Shown here: in pieces, positions 1 to 8,262 of the stretch
Layout of the letters: each line of letters starts with the position of its first letter
How positions within the stretch are numbered: the stretch's first letter is position 1
From: Mycolicibacterium rutilum
GTDB lineage: Bacteria; Actinomycetota; Actinomycetes; Mycobacteriales; Mycobacteriaceae
NCBI RefSeq assembly: GCF_900108565.1
Contig: NZ_LT629971.1
Coordinates: 5,890,001 to 5,954,000, forward strand
Direction: 5' to 3'
Length of the DNA: 64,000 bases
Translations under genes and position numbers: made by a program
The notes under the pieces: model-generated
Database searches by the model: none
The model's input: the letters and a program-made list of their open reading frames with translations, nothing else
Told to the model about the DNA's origin: nothing

Positions 1-2283
1 GTAGACCGTCACGTCCGCCGGGCTGTGGGTTTCGGCCAGGCCGGTGATCAGCGTGCGCACCGCGGTCGACTTGCCGGAACGCGGCGCCCCGACGACCGCG
101 ACATTGCCCCCGGCCCCGCCGAGCGCCGCGGTCAGCACGTCGTGGCGTTGCGCGAACGGGCTGTCCACCAGTCCGATCGGGACGCTGAGGTCTCCGCCGG
201 CCGCGTGGCCGTGGAGCAGCGCGTCCAAGGGCGGCGAAACGGTCAACGGCGCCAACCACACCGGATGAGCGGCCGGCCCGCGGTCCGCGATGCGGTCGAG
301 CACGGTGTCGAGCACCGTGGGTAAGGCCGCCGGGTCGTCGCGTCGCTGCGGTTCGTGTTGACGCGTCGCTGTGGCCGTGAACAGCGTCGCTCGCGGCGAC
401 GTGGGTTCGGTCTCGTAGCGGACGTGCGGACAGGCGCCGGAGACGAACGCGGTCTGGAAGCGGGTCAGCTCCCCGCCGGCCGTCTTCAGGTACGCCGCGC
501 CGGGCGTTGCGGGCAGGTGGTGTGCGTCGGGCACGCCCAGGACGGCGCGCGACTCGCCGGCCGAGAACGTCTTGAGGCAGATGCGATAGGACAGGTGGGT
601 GTCGAGCCCGCGCAGCCGGCCCTCGTCGAGTCGTTGACTGGCGAGCAGCAGGTGAATACCCAGTGACCGACCCAGCCTGCCGATCGCCAGGAACAGGTCG
701 GCGAAGTCCGGGTGCTGGGTCAGCAGTTCGGAGAATTCGTCGACGACGATGAACAGCGCGGGCAGCGGCGGCAGTGCGGCGCCCCGCGACCGGGCCTGCG
801 CGTACGCGGCCGTGTTGACGAAATTGCCCGCCGCGCGCAGCAATTCCTGCCGACGGTGCAGTTCACCGGCGAGTGCGTCGTTCATGCGGGCGACCAGATG
901 CGACTCGTCGGCCAGGTTCGTGATCACCGCGGCGACGTGTCGCGCACGCTCCAGACCGAGAAACGTCGCACCGCCCTTGAAGTCGACGAGCACCAGGTTG
1001 AGGACGTCGGGCGGGTGGGCCGTGATCATGCCGAGCACAAGTGTTCTCAGGAACTCCGACTTGCCCGACCCGGTCGCGCCCACACACAGTCCGTGCGGAC
1101 CGATACCGCCGTGGGCGGGCTCGTTGATGTCGATGCGCACCGGCGCTCCGGACTCAGACACACCGACGGGTACGGCGCGGAGCCGGCTCGTTATGCTCCA
1201 GTACTTTTCGATACTCAGTGTGTCGATGCCCATTTCGATGCCCATCAGCTCGAGCCAGCCGCGCGCGCCCGGCGCCCTGGCCGCGGTGTCGGCGGTGCGG
1301 AAGCGGGCCAGTCGCCGTGCGCACGCGCTGGCCTGCGACAGCGTCAGCGCGTCTGGTCGGCTCAGCGTGTCCACGTCCACGCGCAGCGCGTCCACCGACG
1401 GGATCTCGCCGAGCGAGACGACCGACACCGTGTCGGCGGGCGCCGTTTCAGCTGGGGCGCCGTCGGCGATCACGATCAGGTGGCGGTCACCGGGTGCGGA
1501 CTCGGCTTCGCCGTAGTGCGGCAGCCATTTCAACCACTCCCAGTGCTCGCGCTGCTCCGGCCCGGTCGCGGCCGCGACCGCCACGGTATCCGGGCCGTGC
1601 AGCACCACCAGTTCGCACACCATCGCCCGCAGCACCGCCCTGGCGCGGTGATGGTCCCCGGTGAGCGTCACGAACCGGTGCTGCAGCAGCGGAACTACCG
1701 TCGGCAGCTGCGCGACGGTGCCCCGGCGCCGGATCAGGGTCCGCATGGCCGACACGGTCACCGGGTCCTGGTCGTCGGTGTCGACCTCCGGTTCGCGCAG
1801 CGGCGGGCGCAGCGACTGGTCAGCGAGACCGGTTCGCAGACAACCGAAGACCGCGTCGTTGCGCCGGCGTTCCCACATCCGGTCGGTACCCACCAGTGTC
1901 CACAGCACTTCCGGTGCCGGATGCACACGGTGCTGCGCGTAGTGCTGAGCCGCGGTGGCGTCGGCGAGCTGGGCGTCCAGCGTGTCCAGGTACCGCAGAT
2001 AGCTGCGCCGGTTCTCGTCGATCTCGGCGGCTCGGCCTGCTCCGCCGCGCGCGCCGTAGGCCACGGTGCCGAGCACCGACATGAGCATCATCACCGGGAA
2101 GAACATGAACATCGGGCTGCGGGCGGTGCCTGCGCCGGAGGTGAGGTAGACCGCCATCATGCCGCCGCCGGCGACCAGCACGGCCACCGGAAGTAGCCGG
2201 GCGACCGGATTCGACGCGACCGGTTTGGGCAGCGCCGGTGGCGGTTTCACCACCAGCTCACCGGTGGGCGGTTGTGGCCTCAC
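1..2283 (-). CDS. eccC4: ESX-4 secretion ATPase EccC4 (3' end outside window)
   Basis: EccC is the FtsK/SpoIIIE-type motor ATPase of type VII secretion; it sits in the inner membrane, recognises WXG100 substrates and powers export. Reading leftwards from the GTG at 2283 gives MRPQPPTGELVVKPPPALP, then two hydrophobic segments (about residues 30-75). A first Walker A, GATGSGKS, follows near residue 400, with a Walker-B-like LFIVVDEF further on, and a second P-loop, GAPRSGKST, near residue 729. The frame stays open to base 1, so about 760 residues are visible and the last ATPase domain is cut off. A GGGAGG-like stretch lies almost on the GTG, so the start is approximate. The gene diverges from eccD4 over about 107 bp, as in the M. 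tuberculosis ESX-4 locus. The esxT/esxU substrates expected beyond it are not in view. Confidence 0.93.
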   Translation of the reverse strand, partial: MRPQPPTGELVVKPPPALPKPVASNPVARLLPVAVLVAGGGMMAVYLTSGAGTARSPMFMFFPVMMLMSVLGTVAYGARGGAGRAAEIDENRRSYLRYLDTLDAQLADATAAQHYAQHRVHPAPEVLWTLVGTDRMWERRRNDAVFGCLRTGLADQSLRPPLREPEVDTDDQDPVTVSAMRTLIRRRGTVAQLPTVVPLLQHRFVTLTGDHHRARAVLRAMVCELVVLHGPDTVAVAAATGPEQREHWEWLKWLPHYGEAESAPGDRHLIVIADGAPAETAPADTVSVVSLGEIPSVDALRVDVDTLSRPDALTLSQASACARRLARFRTADTAARAPGARGWLELMGIEMGIDTLSIEKYWSITSRLRAVPVGVSESGAPVRIDINEPAHGGIGPHGLCVGATGSGKSEFLRTLVLGMITAHPPDVLNLVLVDFKGGATFLGLERARHVAAVITNLADESHLVARMNDALAGELHRRQELLRAAGNFVNTAAYAQARSRGAALPPLPALFIVVDEFSELLTQHPDFADLFLAIGRLGRSLGIHLLLASQRLDEGRLRGLDTHLSYRICLKTFSAGESRAVLGVPDAHHLPATPGAAYLKTAGGELTRFQTAFVSGACPHVRYETEPTSPRATLFTATATRQHEPQRRDDPAALPTVLDTVLDRIADRGPAAHPVWLAPLTVSPPLDALLHGHAAGGDLSVPIGLVDSPFAQRHDVLTAALGGAGGNVAVVGAPRSGKSTAVRTLITGLAETHSPADVTVY

Positions 2284-2390
2284 CTCCCGATAGACGCACC
2301 GGAGGTCCCCACGGTTCCATCCCCAGCCCGCGAAATTGCCGCTCGGCCGCCCGCACGAGCCGGGTTACCGTGGGCACCCGGGGGGATACG

Positions 2391-3707
2391 ATGAGGGACT
2401 CGATGCGCCGGGTGACGGTACACACCGACAACGACACCATCAGCCGCACAATTGATCTCGCGGTGCCGGCGACGGTGTGCCTCGATGAGGTGCTGCCGTC
2501 GATCGTCGGCATGGCATACGGCGGCGCACCGCCGAGCGCGCGGTGGCGGCTGCGCCGGGTGGGTGGTTCGCCGCTCGACGAGTCGCTGTCGCTGCGCGAC
2601 AACCGGGTGGACGACGGCGAGCTGCTCTGGCTGACCGCCGACGAGGTGCCCGAACCCGCGTGGTCGGACCGCGACGGGTTTCACACGGCGGCAACACAAC
2701 TCACCGACGGCCCGGTTCCGCCTCTTCTCTGGGTGGCCGTCAGCGTGTCCGCCGCGGCGCTCGCCGCCGCCGCGTTGGCATCGGCAGCCCGTACCGCGGC
2801 GCCGCCGGTGGCGATCGCCGCAGTGGTGGCTGCCGCCGCGGCCGCCGGTGCGTTGGTGGCGCACCGCGCGCGTCCTGAGCAGCCGCTGCTGGTCACGACC
2901 GTGGGGATGGTCGCGGTGATGTTCGGGGCGATCAGCGGGGCGCTCGCGGTGCCGGCCGGCCCGGTGGCGGCCCACGTGCTGCTCGCCTCGGCCGCGGCGA
3001 TGTCGGTGGCGACGCTGCTGCTGCGGCTGACGATCGGCGCGGCCACCCCGTTGACCGCCACGGCGGTTGCCGCGCTGCTGACATCCGCGGCCTCCGCCGT
3101 CGCGCTGGCCGGGCGCCTCGATGCCGGCACTGCGGCTGCGATTCTCGCGACGCTGTCGGTGGTCACGCTCGGCGCGGCGCCCCGGATCGCGATGGTGGTG
3201 GCGCGCATCGGGCCCGCGCCGCCCGACGTGGACGAACCCGAGATCGTCGACCGGTTCCGCGCCGCGTTGGCCCACGAGACGCTCACCGGCCTGGTGACCG
3301 GTGCGACGGTGACCACGTCCGCTGCCGTCCTGCTCCTCGCGGGTACAGGACACTCGGCGCCGCCGGCGACCGCATTGGCCGTCGCGCTCGGCGCGATCCT
3401 GCTGTTGCGGGCGCGCACACATGTCGGCACTGGTCGGCGCTGCGTACTGATCGTCGGCGGGTTCGTCTGTCTTGCTGCGGGTTTGGCGATGACGGTCACC
3501 GCCGCGCCCGAGTACGCGGCGTGGATCGCGCTGGTGGCGCTGGCCGGCGGTCTCGCCGCGACGGCACCGCTGCTCGGCATGACGGCCGGCCCCGGCGCGC
3601 GTCGGGCCGCCGATGTGGCCGAGTGCCTCGTGCTGGCGGCGGCGGTCCCGCTGGCGTGCTGGATCGCCGGGGTCTACGGCCTTGTACGCGATGCGGGGCT
3701 GTCATGA
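2391..3707 (+). CDS. eccD4: ESX-4 membrane channel protein EccD4
   Basis: EccD is the multi-spanning membrane subunit of the type VII secretion core complex. The ATG at 2391 follows a run of G residues that can serve as ribosome binding site and gives MRDSMRRVTVHTD, the usual opening of the cytosolic ubiquitin-like domain (about residues 5-85, ending LTADEVPEPAW). The remainder is Ala/Val/Leu-rich with about ten or eleven predicted membrane helices. A short hydrophilic loop (RIGPAPPDVDEPEIVDRFRA) lies mid-protein. Total 438 residues, a typical EccD size. The same frame is open back to 2238 but that part has no EccD-like sequence. The stop overlaps the mycP4 start as ATGA, so translation is probably coupled. 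Confidence 0.93.
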   Translation: MRDSMRRVTVHTDNDTISRTIDLAVPATVCLDEVLPSIVGMAYGGAPPSARWRLRRVGGSPLDESLSLRDNRVDDGELLWLTADEVPEPAWSDRDGFHTAATQLTDGPVPPLLWVAVSVSAAALAAAALASAARTAAPPVAIAAVVAAAAAAGALVAHRARPEQPLLVTTVGMVAVMFGAISGALAVPAGPVAAHVLLASAAAMSVATLLLRLTIGAATPLTATAVAALLTSAASAVALAGRLDAGTAAAILATLSVVTLGAAPRIAMVVARIGPAPPDVDEPEIVDRFRAALAHETLTGLVTGATVTTSAAVLLLAGTGHSAPPATALAVALGAILLLRARTHVGTGRRCVLIVGGFVCLAAGLAMTVTAAPEYAAWIALVALAGGLAATAPLLGMTAGPGARRAADVAECLVLAAAVPLACWIAGVYGLVRDAGLS

Positions 3708-5053
3708 ACACACCGGCCGGGACGGTCCTGCGGATCGGCATGGTCGCCGCCCTGACGCTGCTCCCGCCGCTGGCGGCGCCACCCGCGGCCGCGGTCACCC
3801 CACCGGAGGTCGACGACACCCTGCTGCCCGACGCCGGACCCGCGGCGCCGCCGACCCGCACGGAGCAATCCGAGCCGTGCGTCGCGTCCGCGGATGTCGA
3901 CGACGCCTCGGGCGGGCAACTCGGCGACATCGATCTGCCGTCGGTGTGGCGCCTGACCCGCGGCGCCGGTCAGACCGTCGCGGTGATCGACACCGGGGTG
4001 GCGCGTCACCGCCTGCTGCCCCATCTGGTGCCCGGCGGCGACTTCGTGTCCGACGGTGACGGCACCGAGGACTGCGACGGCCACGGCACGATCGTCGCCG
4101 GCATCATCGGCGCGGCGCCCGACTCCGGGTTCAGCGGTATCGCACCGGACGCCACTGTCATCGGAATCCGGCAGTCCAGCAACAGGTTCCGCGCCGCCGA
4201 CGGTCCGGGCGGAAGCGGGTTCGGTGACGTCGAAACGCTCGCGCGTTCGGTGCGCGCCGCCGCGGACATGGGCGCGACGGTCATCAACATCTCCACCATC
4301 GCGTGCGTCGGGGCCGACGAGGGGCTCGACGACCGGGCCCTCGGCGCCGCGCTGGCCTACGCCGTCGACGTCAAGAATGTCGTCGTGGTCAGCGCGGCGG
4401 GCAACGTCGGCGCGCCCGGGCAGTGCCGCGAGCAGAATCCCGTCGGGGCAGGCCGACCGGACTGGACCGACGTCCGTGTGGTCGTGAGCCCGGCGTGGTA
4501 CGACGACCACGTCCTCACGGTCGGGTCCGTCGGCCCGGACGGGACACCGTCGCCGTTCAGCGCCGCGGGCCCGTGGGTCGATGTCGCGGCTCCGGGTGAG
4601 CGGGTGGTGAGCCTGGACCGCGACGGCGAAGGCCTTGTCACCACATTGGCGACACCCGACGGTGCCAAGCCGATCGCGGGAACGAGTTATGCCGCACCGG
4701 TTGTCGCCGGTATCGCGGCGCTGCTGCGGTCGCGGCATCCGCAGCTGACCGCCCGCCAGGTCATGCAGCGGCTCGAGCAGACCGCGCGCCCTCCCGCCGC
4801 CGGATGGGATCCCGTCGTCGGCCACGGCCTCGTCGACGCGCTTGCGGCGGTGACGAACGGGACGGCACCCACCGCGGAGCAACACCGCCATGCCACGATC
4901 TCGGTCGCGGCCGCGGCGTCCGATGAGCAGCCGACGTCTCGAGTCGCGGTGGCCGGTGCGGCGGTCTGCATCGCCGTGACGGCTGCGGTGATCGCGCTGA
5001 CGTTGTCGGTCAACCGGTTACGACGTCGGACCGGCGGTGTCCCGCGCGATTGA
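3704..5053 (+). CDS. mycP4: Mycosin-4, ESX-4 subtilisin-like protease
   Basis: Mycosins are membrane-anchored subtilisin-like serine proteases that stabilise the type VII secretion complex on its periplasmic side. The 449-residue product starts with a signal sequence (MNTPAGTVLRIGMVAALTLL...). The catalytic triad is visible: Asp in VAVIDTGVARH, His in DGHGTIVAGI and Ser in GTSYAAPVVAG. A C-terminal membrane anchor (VAVAGAAVCIAVTAAVIAL) is followed by basic residues, as expected of mycosins. The start overlaps the eccD4 stop by four bases. The 3' end overlaps the convergent eccB4 gene by 36 bp, so both coding strands are constrained there. Confidence 0.95.
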   Translation: MNTPAGTVLRIGMVAALTLLPPLAAPPAAAVTPPEVDDTLLPDAGPAAPPTRTEQSEPCVASADVDDASGGQLGDIDLPSVWRLTRGAGQTVAVIDTGVARHRLLPHLVPGGDFVSDGDGTEDCDGHGTIVAGIIGAAPDSGFSGIAPDATVIGIRQSSNRFRAADGPGGSGFGDVETLARSVRAAADMGATVINISTIACVGADEGLDDRALGAALAYAVDVKNVVVVSAAGNVGAPGQCREQNPVGAGRPDWTDVRVVVSPAWYDDHVLTVGSVGPDGTPSPFSAAGPWVDVAAPGERVVSLDRDGEGLVTTLATPDGAKPIAGTSYAAPVVAGIAALLRSRHPQLTARQVMQRLEQTARPPAAGWDPVVGHGLVDALAAVTNGTAPTAEQHRHATISVAAAASDEQPTSRVAVAGAAVCIAVTAAVIALTLSVNRLRRRTGGVPRD

Positions 5054-6403
5054 CGCCTCCGGCACGCTCAGTTCCGGACCGCGCGGAAGATGTGCGAGCA
5101 GGGGCCACGGTGCGGGGACCGGCGGTGCGGACAGCCCGAGGCGCTCGGCTGCCTCGTCGTCGCGGACTCCGTACAGCACGCCCTCCTCGGTGAGCAGGTA
5201 ACGGGTCCCGGTGCGCGCACCGTCACCGCTGACCCCGGCGGCGCGGACGAGCGCGCTGTGCCCCGGGGTCACCGTCACCTGATCGACTCGGGCGCCCGAC
5301 TCGTCGGCCTGTGCCAGCCGCACCGGTGTCGCCCCGTGCAGCGGGATGGCGCGGGCCGTGGTGACGGCCGTGTCCGGCGCGCCCGTTTCATCCGACCACC
5401 GCCAGCGGGCGCAGACGACGGGCTCGGTCACCGTCCCGGGGCGAGCGGGGAACAGTGCCACCGGGAGGGTGTCGACCGTCGGAACACCGCCCAGCACGCC
5501 GGGTTCGACGGTGACGATCTCGCGCGATCCGTGGGACTGGCTGAACCGGATCAGGTCGGCCGCCACCTCACCGATCCGCTGCACTCCCGTCGCGAGCACG
5601 ACGTGCAGTTCGGCGGCGCCGGCGCGGGCGACCCGGATGACGGTGCCGACCCGGATCCCGTGCAGGGCGGCGGGTCCCGGCTGCCCGGCAGCGGGGATGC
5701 TCGGCGCGGCGATCTCGGGAACCTCGGGCAGGGTGTCCAGAAGTGCACGCGAGACCGGTTGCGGCACAACACTGTCCAACCGCAGCGCCCGCACGACCGC
5801 GGGGCTGCGCAGGTCCACCCGGGCGCGCCGGCCGTCGTACAGCAGGTAGGTCGCGGCGCCGCCCTCCCCTCGGGCGCTGACCAGAATGCTGTCGGAGGCC
5901 GCGGGTGGGGCTTGATCGCGGCCGACGATCAGCGTCGTCGACGCCGCGTCGTCGCACACCTGCCAGCCAGACTGCTCGGCGCTCAGCGGCGCGGCGATCA
6001 TGTCCGGCGCACCGGGGATGCCGACGGCAGGGCCGCGACGAGCCCCGGCGACCGCGGCCGCGTTCACCAGCCGCGGTGTGACCGCACCGGCTACGAGCCG
6101 CGCCGACGCGAGGTTCGGCACCGGATGCCAGGTGTCGTCGACGCGGACGTACAGCGCCCCCGAGTCCCGCACCATCACCACCGTGGTGTCGCCGAGCGAG
6201 CCGCGCGGCTGCAGAAAGGCGAGCACGGCGCAGACCGCGACGCCGATCACCGCCAGCACGCAACCGGCGACCATCGCCGTGGACTGCGACCGCAGCGGAT
6301 CGTCGAGCATCCGGACGTCGCCGCGTACCAACGCATGCGCCATCCGCCTTTTCAGAAACCGGTGGCCGCTGATCAGCAGCCTGGTGCTCGAATGCTCAGC
6401 CAT
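5018..6403 (-). CDS. eccB4: ESX-4 core component EccB4
   Basis: EccB is a single-pass membrane protein with a large periplasmic domain that joins the ESX core complex. The ATG at 6403 is preceded by GGGGGAGCG, a good ribosome binding site. The N-terminus (STRLLISGHRFLKRRMAHAL) is the diagnostic EccB cytoplasmic segment. One transmembrane helix follows at about residues 43-65, then a periplasmic region with the typical DSGALYVRVDDTWHPVPNLASA element. The length is 461 residues, near the family norm. The gene is on the opposite strand from eccD4-mycP4, the same arrangement as in the M. tuberculosis ESX-4 locus. It lies 63 bp downstream of a polyprenyl synthase gene on the same strand and could receive read-through from it. 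Confidence 0.95.
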   Translation of the reverse strand: MAEHSSTRLLISGHRFLKRRMAHALVRGDVRMLDDPLRSQSTAMVAGCVLAVIGVAVCAVLAFLQPRGSLGDTTVVMVRDSGALYVRVDDTWHPVPNLASARLVAGAVTPRLVNAAAVAGARRGPAVGIPGAPDMIAAPLSAEQSGWQVCDDAASTTLIVGRDQAPPAASDSILVSARGEGGAATYLLYDGRRARVDLRSPAVVRALRLDSVVPQPVSRALLDTLPEVPEIAAPSIPAAGQPGPAALHGIRVGTVIRVARAGAAELHVVLATGVQRIGEVAADLIRFSQSHGSREIVTVEPGVLGGVPTVDTLPVALFPARPGTVTEPVVCARWRWSDETGAPDTAVTTARAIPLHGATPVRLAQADESGARVDQVTVTPGHSALVRAAGVSGDGARTGTRYLLTEEGVLYGVRDDEAAERLGLSAPPVPAPWPLLAHLPRGPELSVPEASIARDTAGPTS

Positions 6404-6466
6404 CGCTCCCCCGGGGCCAAGCCTAATCGGGTTGCGCGAGTGCCCGACTCACCAATTTGCGGCCGG

Positions 6467-7519
6467 TCAGCGCCAGCGCGCCCACACGTACGGCACCAGT
6501 GCCCGCAGGAAGTCGAGGTCCGGTCCCGGCTGCGCATCGGCGAAGGCCTGCTCGAAGTACTGCTCGGCAACCATGAGGATGCCTTCGGCGTACTCGATGG
6601 TGAACGCGATGCTGCCGTAGGTGTCCATCAACTCGCGGATCGCGCGCACGGTGTCCGCCGAGCGTTCGGCCCGAGATCGGCGCAGATGATCGCGCACGAG
6701 GTCCAGGTCGGCGCCCCGCGCCGACGACAGCAGGTGGACCAACGCCAGTGTGCGCTTGCCCTCGTACAGGTCGCCGAGAATCTCCTTGCCATAGGCTCGT
6801 TCGTCACCGACGAGGTTGAGCAGGTCGTCGCGGATCTGGAACGCCGCGCCGAAGTGGAATCCGAACCGCACGAGCGGCGCGAGATCCACGGTTCCGCGGG
6901 ACCCGACGATCGCGCCCACCCGCAGCGGGTGGATCGTGGTGTACCAGCAGGTCTTGTGCATGATGAGGTTGAGGTAGTCCTCGGGGCCGACGTCCTCGAC
7001 GTTGTCGATCTGCCAACCGACCTCGATCGCCTGCCCCTCCAGCGTGCGCAGCGCCATGGTGTCGAATTCGCCCCACACCAGGTCGGCGAGATCGCGGTCC
7101 AGCGTGCGGGTCGCGCGGCGCAACACCCCGCTGGCCACGATCGCGAGCCCGTCGCCGGCATTCAGCGCCGCGGCCATCCCGTGGGTCGACGCCAACGTGG
7201 GCCTGCCGCGACGCATCTCGCTGCCGTCGGCGATGTCGTCATGAACCAAAAAAGCGTTGTGCAGTAACTCGATTGCGGTGGCGATGCCGAGCAGCTCGTT
7301 GGGATCGGCACCGAACGCGCGGCCCGCCGACAAGCACAGCGCCGGCCGCAGCGCCTTGCCCGGGCGAGACGGATACTCGCGCATCGGGCCGTACAGCCAT
7401 CGGACCGGTTCCCCGTCGGGCATCGCGTCGAGCATGGAACGCCGGACCGTGCGCGCCACCCGGCGGAGCCGGCTCTCGACGTCGTCGATCAGGCCGGCCC
7501 GCTCGACGGTCCCGGTCAT
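6467..7519 (-). CDS. Polyprenyl diphosphate synthase (trans-isoprenyl type)
   Basis: Predicted to condense isopentenyl diphosphate with allylic diphosphates to make a linear isoprenoid diphosphate. The 350-residue protein has the first Asp-rich motif as HDDIAD (about residues 93-98) followed by GSEMRRGRPTL, and a Lys-Arg pair in GKALRPAL that fits diphosphate binding. The second Asp-rich motif reads RDDLLN, with Asn in place of the usual final Asp, an unusual detail. The ATG at 7519 overlaps the stop of the upstream 221-codon gene as ATGA, so the two are one transcription unit. The gene is divergent from a set that includes a phytoene-desaturase-like flavoprotein, which suggests a dedicated isoprenoid product. 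The chain length made cannot be told from sequence alone. Confidence 0.88.
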   Translation of the reverse strand: MTGTVERAGLIDDVESRLRRVARTVRRSMLDAMPDGEPVRWLYGPMREYPSRPGKALRPALCLSAGRAFGADPNELLGIATAIELLHNAFLVHDDIADGSEMRRGRPTLASTHGMAAALNAGDGLAIVASGVLRRATRTLDRDLADLVWGEFDTMALRTLEGQAIEVGWQIDNVEDVGPEDYLNLIMHKTCWYTTIHPLRVGAIVGSRGTVDLAPLVRFGFHFGAAFQIRDDLLNLVGDERAYGKEILGDLYEGKRTLALVHLLSSARGADLDLVRDHLRRSRAERSADTVRAIRELMDTYGSIAFTIEYAEGILMVAEQYFEQAFADAQPGPDLDFLRALVPYVWARWR

Positions 7520-8181
7520 CCGGCCCGGGCCACAGTCAGCGCGACCGGCAGCCAGACGTCCGGGTGCCCGTCGGCCAGCACGGTGCCGCGGTAGCAGCCG
7601 GGCGAGACGTTGTCGGCCACGTCGATGTCGACGACGACCCCTCGGCTGCAGCGGGCGAACACCGGAACCGGGTTGGGTGCGAACCGGACGGCGGCCGCCG
7701 CGATGACGGCGCCGTCGTGGGACAGCAGATCGCTGCAGCGCAACCGGATGTCCCCGAGGTCGGCGGCGCCGCCGTTGTGCAGCCATACCTCCGACGACGC
7801 AGTGCCGGGGCCGTCGCAAACCAGCGCGACTCGCCCGCTGGCCTGATCCCCGTCGAAATCTACACGCGCAGTGTCTGATTCAGCCGTTCGAACCGACGTG
7901 TTCAGCGAAACCAGCAGCCGATCGGCAAGTTTGCGCCATGCCGCGAGGACACGCTCCGCGTCGCTGCCCGGAGAATTCGGCGAACTGTCGGGCTCACTAC
8001 GGGGTTCGGAGTCGGTGTCGGGTTCGGCGAGCCGCACGAACCGGTTGACCACCTCGGTGGCCGCTCGAAAACCGCGCGCCTGCACCGAGCTGAGCACCCG
8101 TGCGTTGGCCGCGGGGTCGAACGCCGCGGCCCACGGCAGGTCCGCGGTGCTGCCGTCGTCGAGTATCTGCCTGCTGACCAC
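7516..8181 (-). CDS. Conserved hypothetical, predicted C-terminal beta-sandwich
   Basis: I do not recognise the family. The GTG at 8181 is preceded by a strong GGAGGAAAT ribosome binding site. The 221-residue product opens with VVSRQILDDGSTADLPWAAA and a helical region (AATEVVNRFVRLAEP). A Ser/Pro/Asp-rich low-complexity stretch follows (about residues 55-70), then a second helix (AWRKLADRLLVSLNTSV). The last hundred residues look like alternating beta strands, ending SPGCYRGTVLADGHPDVWLP, similar in style to bacterial Ig-like or carrier domains that bind a partner. There is no signal peptide or membrane segment. It is translationally coupled to the polyprenyl synthase, so it may bind that enzyme or its lipid product; this is inference. 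Confidence 0.75.
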   Translation of the reverse strand: MVSRQILDDGSTADLPWAAAFDPAANARVLSSVQARGFRAATEVVNRFVRLAEPDTDSEPRSEPDSSPNSPGSDAERVLAAWRKLADRLLVSLNTSVRTAESDTARVDFDGDQASGRVALVCDGPGTASSEVWLHNGGAADLGDIRLRCSDLLSHDGAVIAAAAVRFAPNPVPVFARCSRGVVVDIDVADNVSPGCYRGTVLADGHPDVWLPVALTVARAG

Positions 8182-8262
8182 CCGATTTCCTCCCCGAATT
8201 CGCCCCAGTTCCGGGCGCGCCCACCGGTATGCTAAGTCGTCACATGGCGAAAGGCGGGGGCA

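Noticed and set aside
5090..7267. 725-residue plus-strand frame opposite eccB4 and the polyprenyl synthase
   Set aside because: Arg/Gly/Asp-rich shadow; both real genes on the other strand have clear family motifs.
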